DNA of 64,000 nucleotides from CAVPWP01 sp050789285 (GTDB lineage Bacteria > Pseudomonadota > Alphaproteobacteria > Rhodobacterales > Rhodobacteraceae), in assembly GCF_050789285.1 (NCBI RefSeq), contig NZ_JBOUVX010000002.1:186001-250000 (forward strand), read 5' to 3'. Each line of letters begins with the position of its first letter. Within the stretch, counting starts at the first letter, position 1. The translations under genes were made by a program, and so were the position numbers. The notes beneath the pieces are model-generated. The model saw only the letters and a list, made by a program, of their open reading frames with translations, made no database searches and was not told where the DNA came from. Shown one piece after another: positions 8,606 to 16,442 of the stretch.

Positions 8606-9609
8606 CTCAGATACTCCGTGAGGGACAGCCGCGACAGGCGCGCGGTCAGCGTGTACAGCGCTTCGAGCTGCGCTTCGGCGGCCTTGAGGCGAGTGGCCGT
8701 CTCGAAAGGGTCGGCCGCGAGCATTTCGGTGCGCGCAAGCTCGAGCGCGGCCAGCCCGGACTGCGCCCGCGCCATGGCCTGATCGATCTGCTCTTCCCGG
8801 GTGCCGGTTCGGGCGCGCAGCTCGACGAGGCCGGTTTCCGCGTTCAGAAGCGCCTCGCCGGCCCGGGTCGCAAGGTCCGCCCGGTCCGCAGGCCGTCCGG
8901 CCAGGGCCCCGCGGTCAAGAACCGCGGCCATCGCAAAGGCGGCCAGGGTTCGCCGCAGGACAGGATCCGCCGCGGTGACGGGCTGGTCGACGGCATTGCC
9001 ATCGGCAAGGGGCACGGCCGCGGCCGGCTGGGCCGAACCAAGATAGCCGGCGCTGTCAAAGTCGCCACCCGGATCGAACCAGGCCCGAACCACAGCCTCG
9101 ACCCCGGCTGCCGTCGTCTCGGCCGCGACTGCCGGCATGAGCGCATCAAGCATCGCTTCGGCATCGGCCAGGGCAAGGCGATCGGTCGCGGCGCCCGCGA
9201 AGAGAGACCTGTCCGCGACCCGGGCGTTGAGCGCGGCGACCACCGCCGAAAAGCGGACCCGCGCGTCGGCCGCAGTGGCGTCGACCAGGGACGGCGCCTC
9301 ACCCCCCAGCGTCAGAAGAAGGGGGCCCGCCAATTCGGTCATGTTGGTCTGGACGACTTCCAGTGCCGCCTGGGTGCCCTCGGCCGTCATGGCCGCCTCG
9401 CGCCCGGCAAGCGAATACGCGGACAGGCGCGCCATCGACGCCTCGATTGAGCCCAGCGCCCCGAAGTCGCCCGAGACGGCGGCCGTGGGATCGGCCGTCC
9501 GCCCCGTCGAAAGTTCGGCAGAGAGCCGCGCGAGGTCGCTGCGCAGGCGCAGATTGTCCTGCCGCTGCTGCAGGGCCTGGGCCAGATCGCCGATGGACAG
9601 ATAGCTCAT
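8602..9609 (-). CDS. flgL: Flagellar hook-filament junction protein FlgL
   Basis: FlgL (HAP3) joins hook and filament. The 335 residues have the flagellin-like layout. The N-terminal helix is IGDLAQALQQRQDNLRLRSD, then LSAELSTGRTADP, and the C-terminal helix is rich in Ala, Leu and Glu (LNAETGLVELRARTGTREEQ). The variable middle is Ala/Asp-rich and short. It follows flgK by 3 bp and overlaps flgI. A flagellin is the alternative, but the flgK neighbour and the short middle favour FlgL. Confidence 0.88.
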   Translation of the reverse strand: MSYLSIGDLAQALQQRQDNLRLRSDLARLSAELSTGRTADPTAAVSGDFGALGSIEASMARLSAYSLAGREAAMTAEGTQAALEVVQTNMTELAGPLLLTLGGEAPSLVDATAADARVRFSAVVAALNARVADRSLFAGAATDRLALADAEAMLDALMPAVAAETTAAGVEAVVRAWFDPGGDFDSAGYLGSAQPAAAVPLADGNAVDQPVTAADPVLRRTLAAFAMAAVLDRGALAGRPADRADLATRAGEALLNAETGLVELRARTGTREEQIDQAMARAQSGLAALELARTEMLAADPFETATRLKAAEAQLEALYTLTARLSRLSLTEYLR

Positions 9610-9612
9610 GGC

Positions 9613-11070
9613 CTAGATCCCAAGAAGCAGCTGGATGAGGTCGTCGACCGTCCGGATGACCTGGGCATTGGCGGCATAGGCCTGCTCGATCAGAAGCAGC
9701 TTCTGCATCTCCTGATCGGTGTCGACGCCGCCCGAAAGCTCGGTCAGGCGCAGGCTTTCAAGCTGCGCACGCCGGTAGGCCGACGTCGTGTCGGCGGCCC
9801 GCAGGTCGGATCCGATCAGCGAAGCAAGGTCCCCGGCAAGGCCGCTGGCGGTCCGCGCCGCCACAGTGAATGCGCCAGACGACGGGGTGCGGTCGGCCTG
9901 AAGCGCGGCCGACAGCGCCGAAAGGACGGCGTTACTGCCCGCCTCGCCCGGTGCGGCCGCGGCGATCCCGTCACGAATGCGCCAGAGCGCCCCACCCGAG
10001 GCCGGCAGGACCGCGGCGTTCACCGCAAGGCGCGCGGCCAGACCGACCTCGTTGGCAGGATCGAAAGCGGCCCCGGCATCGGTGAAAAGGCCGGCCGCGC
10101 CCGGGGCAAGCGTTGCATCGACGGCCGGGTCGGTGACCCGCTCGACCAGATCGCGGGCTACGGCATCGACGCGCGCCTGCGCAGTAACCGCCGCGTCGTC
10201 CCTGATGCGAAAGAGGGCATCCAGACGACCGCCGGCGAAGGGCGCGAAATTGCCCGAGGTCTGAATGAGCTGCCCGTTCACGGTCAGGCCGGACAGGGCG
10301 CCCGAGGTCTGCGTCATGTCGGCGACAATCGTCGCGGTGGGCGCGAACCCAAGCTTGGCAGGCCTTATGTCCAGAAGCGCGGCGCCGCCCTGGGTATAGA
10401 TCGCGATGGTGCCGTTGTCGCGCGGCAGGACGCGCAGCGGCACGACGTCTGCCAGCCGGTCGACCAGTTGCTGACGCTGATCGAGAAGCGAGGACACATC
10501 GCGGCCCGCACCGCCGTTCCTGAGGATCAGCGCATTCACCTCGGCGATCCGGGCAAGGGTCGTGTTCGTGTCGGATATGGTGCGCGCGATCTCGGCGTCG
10601 GCATCCATCCGCAGGGCTTGGATACCGTCCGAAGTGCCGTTGAGACCACTCGCCAGATCGACCGCCGTTCGCGCGACCGCCTCGAGCCGCGCCTGAAGAT
10701 CGGGGCGGCTCGACGCCTCGATCAGCGCGGCCTCGAAGGCGGCGAGGCGCGACGACAATGCGCCCTCGTCCCCCGGGATGCCGACAAGCGCCTGCAGGTC
10801 GGCGAAGAAGGCACTTTCGGTATCGGCCGAGGCCATGCCGGCATCCGCAAGCCTGCGGTCACGCAGGACGGTTTCGTCGATGATCCGCGTCACGCCGTCG
10901 ACGGACACCCCGGATCCCGCGCCGCCGGTCAGTCTTGCCGACAGCGACAGCTCGCGCCGGCCGTACCCTTCGGTCATCGCGTTTGCCACGTTCGACGAGA
11001 CAAGCTGTGTCGCGCGGGCCGATGCGGTCAGGCCCGACAGTGCGTTCGACAAAGAGCCCGAGATGCTCAT
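9613..11070 (-). CDS. flgK: Flagellar hook-associated protein FlgK
   Basis: FlgK (HAP1) is the first hook-filament junction protein, exported by the flagellar system. It has 485 residues. The N-terminal rod motif is ISGSLSNALSGLTASAR, then SSNVANAMTEGYGRREL. A 'TRIIDETVLRDRRLADAG' region follows, and the C-terminal helix ends QEMQKLLLIEQAYAANAQVI, then TVDDLIQLLLGI, the classic rod/hook-family tail. It lies 21 bp after flgE and just before flgL. Confidence 0.96.
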   Translation of the reverse strand: MSISGSLSNALSGLTASARATQLVSSNVANAMTEGYGRRELSLSARLTGGAGSGVSVDGVTRIIDETVLRDRRLADAGMASADTESAFFADLQALVGIPGDEGALSSRLAAFEAALIEASSRPDLQARLEAVARTAVDLASGLNGTSDGIQALRMDADAEIARTISDTNTTLARIAEVNALILRNGGAGRDVSSLLDQRQQLVDRLADVVPLRVLPRDNGTIAIYTQGGAALLDIRPAKLGFAPTATIVADMTQTSGALSGLTVNGQLIQTSGNFAPFAGGRLDALFRIRDDAAVTAQARVDAVARDLVERVTDPAVDATLAPGAAGLFTDAGAAFDPANEVGLAARLAVNAAVLPASGGALWRIRDGIAAAAPGEAGSNAVLSALSAALQADRTPSSGAFTVAARTASGLAGDLASLIGSDLRAADTTSAYRRAQLESLRLTELSGGVDTDQEMQKLLLIEQAYAANAQVIRTVDDLIQLLLGI

Positions 11071-11091
11071 GCCCTAGACCACCGCGTCCGA

Positions 11092-12396
11092 TCAGCGCTT
11101 GATGTTGGTGGTTTCCTGCAACATCTCGTCGACGGTCTGGATCACCTTGGCGTTCGACGAATAGGCCCGTTGCGTCTGGATCAGCTGGGTCAGTTCGCCG
11201 GCGACGTCGGTGGCGGATTCCTCAAGCGCGAAGCCCACGATGTCGCCGGTCGGTCCGTCGGCCGCATCCCACAGGAAGAAGGTCCCGCTTTCGTTCGAGG
11301 TCCGGTAAATCTGGTTGTCCTCGGCGATCAGGCCGTTGGGGTTCGGCAGGTCGATCAGCGGGATCTGGTACACCACCCGCGTGATGCCGATGTCGAAGTT
11401 GGCCCGGACGAACCCGTTGGTGTCGACCTCGACCGAGACGAGGTTGCCCACCGGCGATCCGTCTTTCGAGATCGACGTGGGGGCAAAGCTGTCGGACAGC
11501 TGTGTCAGCCCGGACCCAGTGCCGACGGCGCCGATGTTGATCTCGATCGGTCCGCCCGCGACGTTCACCGTGAAAGCCCCCGACGCGGGATCGTAGGCCC
11601 CGCCGGATACCGTCGAGACCGAGGCGATCGTCCCCCCCGAGGCGCGCGTGTCGTCGAAGACGATGGTGTATTCGCCCACAACGGCGCCGCCCTGGGCGCT
11701 GTCGGTCAGGCTCATCGTCCAGGTGTTCGACGCCCCCGGACCCGCCGGCACCGTCGGCTCAAAGGTGATCCCGATCGCCTGAGATGTGCCAAGGTTGTCG
11801 AAGTATTCCACCGACAGGGGAAGGTCGTCCCCGGCGCTGCCGGGGGTGGTTTCGGTCGCCGGCAGGTTGACGCCAAGCGAGATGCGGGTAGTCGGTTCGC
11901 CGGCGAACTGGTTGACGTTCACGCGTATCGGCTCAAGGCCCGCGCTGGTGTCGCGCGGGAAGGTCGGAATGGTGCCGTCCGGATCGGCCGGCCAGCCCAT
12001 GAGTACCACGCCCGAGCTTGTCTTGAGGTAGCCTTCGGCGTCGGTCCGGAACGACCCCGTCGTCGCCAGGAAAAACGGGAAATCCGAGGTGCGCCCGTCA
12101 AGCGCGCCTTCCGTCGTGACCGGCAGAAAGCCGCGGCCGCGCACCGCAAGGTCGGTCGGGTTGTTGGTCGTGGCCAGCGCCCCGGCCTGATCGATCAGGC
12201 GCTGTGTCGTCACACGGACGCCACCTGCCGAGTAGGTTCCCGATCCGCTTTCGATGACGAGAGACGAGAAATCCGCCTCGGCCCGCTTGTAGCCGTAGGT
12301 CGCCGAATTGGCGATGTTGTCGGCGATGGTGGCAAGGCGGCTTGCATTGGCGGCAAGCCCGGCAACCCCCGCGTTGAGCGAAGAGGAAATGGTCAT
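11092..12396 (-). CDS. flgE: Flagellar hook protein FlgE
   Basis: FlgE polymerises into the hook. The 434 residues start MTISSSLNAGVAGLAANASR, then IADNIANSATYGYKRAEADF, the family N-terminus, and end RAYSSNAKVIQTVDEMLQET. The middle (about 90-350) is an acidic Thr/Ser/Gly-rich hook region. I chose the ATG at 12396 because AAAGG lies about 7 bases upstream; an in-frame ATG 45 bases earlier lacks one. A CtrA-like box lies 58 bp upstream, so this is probably the head of the flgE-flgK-flgL-flgI operon. Confidence 0.95.
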   Translation of the reverse strand: MTISSSLNAGVAGLAANASRLATIADNIANSATYGYKRAEADFSSLVIESGSGTYSAGGVRVTTQRLIDQAGALATTNNPTDLAVRGRGFLPVTTEGALDGRTSDFPFFLATTGSFRTDAEGYLKTSSGVVLMGWPADPDGTIPTFPRDTSAGLEPIRVNVNQFAGEPTTRISLGVNLPATETTPGSAGDDLPLSVEYFDNLGTSQAIGITFEPTVPAGPGASNTWTMSLTDSAQGGAVVGEYTIVFDDTRASGGTIASVSTVSGGAYDPASGAFTVNVAGGPIEINIGAVGTGSGLTQLSDSFAPTSISKDGSPVGNLVSVEVDTNGFVRANFDIGITRVVYQIPLIDLPNPNGLIAEDNQIYRTSNESGTFFLWDAADGPTGDIVGFALEESATDVAGELTQLIQTQRAYSSNAKVIQTVDEMLQETTNIKR

Positions 12397-12453
12397 GTGT
12401 GCGCCTTTCTGCTGCGTCGACCGTCTGTCGACAACAGCCATAGAGCGCTGGGC

Positions 12454-12468
12454 TTAACAGCGACCTAA
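12454..12468 (-). promoter_or_regulatory. CtrA-like box upstream of flgE
   Basis: The plus strand reads TTAA-N7-CTAA (minus: TTAG-N7-TTAA), 7 of 8 half-site bases at exact N7 spacing. It lies 58 bp upstream of the flgE start, matching the placement at fliL and motB. Confidence 0.55.
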
Positions 12469-12493
12469 TCGGCAAGATCCGGCATGTTTCGGG

Positions 12494-13342
12494 TCAGATG
12501 CGGCTGCGAAGCAGAATGATCTCGATCCGGTTGTTGCGCTCGGACATCGGGTTCCTGGCAACGGGTTTGCGATCGGCGAACCCGGTGACCCGCTCGATTC
12601 GGTCCGGCGCGAGTCCGCGCGCGAGCATCATCTGGCGGACCCGGTCGGGGCGATCCTGCGATCGTTCCCACACCTGTCCGTTCCGCAGCACGATCGGCAC
12701 GGCCGCGACGTGGCCCTCGACCGCGATGCCGTTCGGCAAAGGCGCGAAGACCTCGACCACGGCGCCGACGAGGATGTCCATGACCTCGGTCGGCTCGTCG
12801 GAGGGGGGCTCGAACAGCGATGCCTCGGGGGTGTCGAAGACCTCGACGATCAGGCCTTCGTCGGTGATGCGCGAAATCACGTGGCGGCGCAGAAGCTCGG
12901 TCACCATGCTTTCGCCGCCGCCGCCCATCAGCGCCGCCTCTACCGCGGCAAGGGTGGCGGCTTCTTCGCCTTCGGTCTGCGCCTCTTCCCCGGCGTCCAC
13001 GCCGGTGTCGCCGCGCGCCTGCCGCGCCTCGGTCGGCTGAAGCTGCCCCGCGCCGGTGCCGTTGCGCGCCAGCGTCATCTCCGAGAACACGCTGTCCCCG
13101 CCGAAGGCCCCGTCGCCCCCGCCGGAGGCACGGATCATCGGGATCGTCGGGCTGAAGAAATCCGCGATCCCCTTTCGCTGGTTCTCGTTCGTCGCACCCA
13201 GAAGCCACATGAGCAGGAAGAACGCCATCATCGCGGTCACGAAATCCGCATAGGCCACCTTCCATGCTCCGCCATGGTGGCCACCACCGGCGACAATCTT
13301 CTTGCGCCGGATGATGACCGGCGCATTGGTTTGCGCAGGCAT
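12494..13342 (-). CDS. motB: Flagellar motor stator protein MotB
   Basis: MotB anchors the stator to peptidoglycan and carries the proton-binding aspartate. In 282 residues it has a basic N-terminus and one membrane helix (about 31-50, YADFVTAMMAFFLLMWLLGA) with the essential Asp at position 33. A periplasmic Gly/Glu-rich linker (about 75-125) leads to an OmpA-like domain (about 140-280) ending ARNPMSERNNRIEIILL. The usual G-H-T-D of that domain is replaced by GHVAA, while the C-terminal N-R motif is kept. It stands apart from motA, with its own upstream box. Confidence 0.93.
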   Translation of the reverse strand: MPAQTNAPVIIRRKKIVAGGGHHGGAWKVAYADFVTAMMAFFLLMWLLGATNENQRKGIADFFSPTIPMIRASGGGDGAFGGDSVFSEMTLARNGTGAGQLQPTEARQARGDTGVDAGEEAQTEGEEAATLAAVEAALMGGGGESMVTELLRRHVISRITDEGLIVEVFDTPEASLFEPPSDEPTEVMDILVGAVVEVFAPLPNGIAVEGHVAAVPIVLRNGQVWERSQDRPDRVRQMMLARGLAPDRIERVTGFADRKPVARNPMSERNNRIEIILLRSRI

Positions 13343-13401
13343 TGCATCCCCTCGATCTTTCTCACCCTCGCCCGGGCTATCACCGGCAGATGTAGCCGGG
13401 G

Positions 13402-13416
13402 TTAACGGGCGTTTCG
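13402..13416 (-). promoter_or_regulatory. CtrA-like half-site upstream of motB
   Basis: On the minus strand it reads CGAA-N7-TTAACCC, with 6 of 8 consensus half-site bases, 60 bp before the motB ATG. It shares the pattern xGAA-N7-TTAACCC with the element at motA, which is the reason to list it. Confidence 0.4.
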
Positions 13417-13488
13417 GTCAGCGGCTTTGACATCCCCGAAAGCCTTGCCCAGTAATCCGGAAGGGATGGCGACAGCAAGGACCCGACC

Positions 13489-15732
13489 GTGACGCAGGAC
13501 CGCACGCCAAGGCTGCTTGAACGGACGCTCCCGGGGCGGGAGATGGGCGCGGCGCGGCTGGTCTCGGCGCATCGCGACGGGGCCGCGCAGATCGTGCTGC
13601 ACTTCGGGACGACGCCGCCCAGAACCGTGTTGCTCGATGGCGTCGATCAGTCTTCCCGGATCGAAAGCATCGCCGGGGGCTTTCGCCTGTGCGTCCCTGC
13701 GCAGGGGTCGGGTCCCTGCCGTGTCGCGGTCGACGGCGAGGCCGCAACACTGGTCCCCGCCGGAATAGAGACTGATCTTCTTTCAGGGCGCCGCGTTCTT
13801 CTGGGGGTGCGGCACGCGGAAAGCGCGAAGGTCGTTGCCGATTGGCTGCGATACCACCGGGTCACGCAGGGCGCGGAGGCGGCGCTGGTTCTCGACTGCG
13901 GCGACCCCGAAGGCCGCAGGGACTTCGCCGCGTCGGTGGCGGACGCACTTGAGGCAGATTCCGATCCTTCGACCGTTCTTCTGGTCACGGCCGATGCGCC
14001 GCTTGGGCGTGCAGACCTTCCACCAGCCTGGCACCCGTTCAACGCGCCCGCGGCCCCCGGACGGGCCCGGATGTCGCCCCCGCCGCCCGACCCGTTCCGG
14101 GCGCCGCTGGGCGAGACCGTGGTCTTCGAGGCACTGCGGCGGATCTTCCTTGATCGGGCGCTTGCGGTGCTGTGCCTCGACGTCTGCGACCTTGCGCTGC
14201 CGTCGCCGGAGGGCACTGCCTTCGATCGCGCCCTGGGCCTGGAAGATGGCTATCTGGGACTATCCGGTCGCGAGGTCTATCCCTGGCGCCTGCGGCAGGG
14301 AAGACACGCGGGGTTCGCCGACCACATCTGCACCCAGTTCGACGATAGCGCCCAGCGCCGCCGCTGGGCGGTGGCGCCGGAACGGGCGGCAGGCGCGGTC
14401 TGGCGGATGACCCGGCTGTCCGGCGTTCCCCTGCACGAGGGCGGGTCGGAGTTCGTGCGGTGCATCGCGCTGCGGCACCCGGGCATCCAGGTATCGGCCC
14501 TTGTCCCGAAATCGAGCCTTGTCGAAGATGCGCGGCTTCTGGTCTTGGCGCGCGACGCCTTCGGCGGCGACCCCGCCCGCGCGCCGAAGGCCGCGCCGCG
14601 CCGCCCCGGCGGCGGCCCGGGCCATGTGACGGTGGTAACCTGCATGAAGAACGAAGGGCCCTTCGTTCTTGAATGGCTGGCCTATCACCGGGCCATCGGG
14701 GTCGACCGCTTCCTGATCTATTCCAATGACTGCACCGATGGCACCGACCGTCTGCTGGACATCCTTGAGGCGCGCGGTCTGGTCGAGCATCGCGACAATC
14801 CCTATCGCACGACCGGCCAGCGGCCGCAGCACGCCGCGTTCCTGTCGGCCGAATCCGAGCCTCTCGTCACGTCAGCCGACTGGCTGGTGGCGATGGACGT
14901 GGACGAATTCATCAACATTCACGTGGGCGAGGGTCGGCTTGGCGACCTTTTCGCGGCGACGGGCGACGCCAACATGATCTCGATGACCTGGCGGCTTTTC
15001 GGCAACGCCGACATCGCGGGTTACGCCGACACGCCTGTGACGCGGCAGTTCATCCGATGCGCGCCCCTGAACGCGAACAAGCCGCACCAGTCCTGGGGCT
15101 TCAAGACGCTTTACCGCCACGAAGGCCTCTTTCGAAAGATCGGCGTGCACCGTCCAAAGGGCCTGATTCCGCAGCTGAAGGACCGGATCCGCTGGGTCAA
15201 CGGATCGGGGGCGCCGATGCCCGAGGCCGCCTATCGCAACGCGTGGCGGTCCACGTCACGGACGGTGGGCTATGACCTTGTGACGCTCAATCACTATGCG
15301 GTCCGCTCGGCCGAAAGCTTTCTGGTCAAGCGCGATCGGGGGCGGGTCAATCACGTCGACCGCGACCAGGGGCTGCTCTACTGGTTCCGCATGAACAACA
15401 ACGCCGAGACCGACCTGTCGATCCAGCGGGTGCTGCCGGCCATGGAGACCGAGCTTGCGCGCCTGAAGGCAGACCCCGAGATCGCGCGCGCGCATGACGC
15501 TTCGGTCGGACACCATCGCCAGCGGATCGCCGAATTGCTGGTCGACCCGGAAAACGCCGCCTTCTACGACGACCTCGTTGGCGACAGGATGCGTCGTCTG
15601 TCGCGCCTGCTGCCGCATTTCGGGGCTGGCGTCTTCTGGACGGGTCCGCAGTGCGTGCCGGAGGAGATCGCCAAGCGCGATCCGGCCGAGCCGTTCTTCT
15701 TCACTGCCCCGGCCGTCGGCAAGGGGCACTGA
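13489..15732 (+). CDS. Large two-part glycosyltransferase (GT2/GT92-like C-terminal domain)
   Basis: The 747-residue protein has a C-terminal half (about 380-640) that is a clear glycosyltransferase. It starts VTVVTCMKNEGPFVLEWL, passes LIYSNDCTDGTDRLL, and has the metal-binding motif AMDVDEF near 470, as in the group of GT2-like enzymes that transfer to surface glycans. The N-terminal 370 residues are less clear; the part near 100-200 (LGVRHAESAKVVADWLRYHR, then ALVLDCGDPEG) looks like a second, degenerate Rossmann-type transferase fold. No membrane helix or signal peptide is seen, so it is probably cytoplasmic. GTG start with AAGGA 7 bases upstream. It diverges from motB; flagellin glycosylation is possible but unproven. 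Confidence 0.85.
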   Translation: MTQDRTPRLLERTLPGREMGAARLVSAHRDGAAQIVLHFGTTPPRTVLLDGVDQSSRIESIAGGFRLCVPAQGSGPCRVAVDGEAATLVPAGIETDLLSGRRVLLGVRHAESAKVVADWLRYHRVTQGAEAALVLDCGDPEGRRDFAASVADALEADSDPSTVLLVTADAPLGRADLPPAWHPFNAPAAPGRARMSPPPPDPFRAPLGETVVFEALRRIFLDRALAVLCLDVCDLALPSPEGTAFDRALGLEDGYLGLSGREVYPWRLRQGRHAGFADHICTQFDDSAQRRRWAVAPERAAGAVWRMTRLSGVPLHEGGSEFVRCIALRHPGIQVSALVPKSSLVEDARLLVLARDAFGGDPARAPKAAPRRPGGGPGHVTVVTCMKNEGPFVLEWLAYHRAIGVDRFLIYSNDCTDGTDRLLDILEARGLVEHRDNPYRTTGQRPQHAAFLSAESEPLVTSADWLVAMDVDEFINIHVGEGRLGDLFAATGDANMISMTWRLFGNADIAGYADTPVTRQFIRCAPLNANKPHQSWGFKTLYRHEGLFRKIGVHRPKGLIPQLKDRIRWVNGSGAPMPEAAYRNAWRSTSRTVGYDLVTLNHYAVRSAESFLVKRDRGRVNHVDRDQGLLYWFRMNNNAETDLSIQRVLPAMETELARLKADPEIARAHDASVGHHRQRIAELLVDPENAAFYDDLVGDRMRRLSRLLPHFGAGVFWTGPQCVPEEIAKRDPAEPFFFTAPAVGKGH

Positions 15733-15742
15733 TCCGGACGCC

Positions 15743-16354
15743 TCAGGCGGCGAGGACCCGCCGGGCGATATCGGCAAGAAGCGGCTCGACCTCGAGGTCG
15801 CCGCACATCTTTGCAATCTTGCCGTCGATGGTCAGGAACGACAGGCCATGCACGAAGCTCCACAGCGCGAAGGCGCGGCGCTCGACCGCGTCGCTTTCCT
15901 CGTCCTCACCCGTGCACCGGGCGACTTCGCGCTTCACAAGGCCAAAGACCTCTTCGCCCTTCTCCATCAGCGCGGGTTCGTCCGCGTGCTCGCCCGACAG
16001 GGCGAACATCAGACGGAACACCCCGGGCTCGGCCACCGCGAAGGTCACATAGACCCGGCCCAGGGCTGCGACCCGGTCCGGGCTGCCTTCGGGAATCCCC
16101 TCTAGCGCGGCAAACATCTGAAGGCGCTGCCGCTCCATGCCGTCAAGGGCGACGGCGTTCAGCATCTCGGTCTTGTCGCGAAAATGCTTGTAGGGCGCCG
16201 CGGTCGATACGCCGGCAAGCCGGCACGCGGCCGCGATCGACACATGGTCGGGGCCGTTCTCCTCGACAAGACGGCGCGTAGCCTCGACCAGAACGGCGCG
16301 CAGGTCGCCGTGGTGATAGCCGCGTTTGGAAAGCGTGGTTTCGGAAGTCGTCAT
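15743..16354 (-). CDS. TetR/AcrR-family repressor, likely of the adjacent RND efflux genes
   Basis: The product is about 203 residues. A TetR-type helix-turn-helix spans about 15-60 (LRAVLVEATRRLVEENG, then VSIAAACRLAGVSTAAPYKHF), followed by a ligand domain with the W-x-HG pattern (ALWSFVHGLSFL) seen in TetR C-terminal domains of the WHG type. I chose the ATG at 16354. The frame is open to an ATG at 16408, but that codon lies inside the operator-like palindrome, which makes it an unlikely start. The gene diverges from the efflux operon, so local repression relieved by a pump substrate is the natural inference. Confidence 0.9.
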   Translation of the reverse strand: MTTSETTLSKRGYHHGDLRAVLVEATRRLVEENGPDHVSIAAACRLAGVSTAAPYKHFRDKTEMLNAVALDGMERQRLQMFAALEGIPEGSPDRVAALGRVYVTFAVAEPGVFRLMFALSGEHADEPALMEKGEEVFGLVKREVARCTGEDEESDAVERRAFALWSFVHGLSFLTIDGKIAKMCGDLEVEPLLADIARRVLAA

Positions 16355-16401
16355 CTTTCGTCTTGTCGCAGAGGAATTGGGGCTTGTCAAAGTAAGCACC
16401 T

Positions 16402-16415
16402 CTAACATATGTTAG
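16402..16415. promoter_or_regulatory. Perfect 14-bp palindrome, likely TetR operator
   Basis: CTAACATATGTTAG is a perfect palindrome between the divergent TetR gene and the RND operon, with an extra CTAAC half-site at 16421-16425. Size, symmetry and placement match TetR-family operators. It lies 28 bp upstream of the adaptor ATG and 48 bp upstream of the TetR ATG. Confidence 0.75.
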
Positions 16416-16442
16416 CGCATCTAACTTTATAAGAGGCCGCCG

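Noticed and set aside
10468..12468. A 666-codon plus-strand frame opposite flgE and flgK
   Set aside because: Antisense shadow of two clear flagellar genes, with Arg/Gly/Asp-rich composition and no domain.
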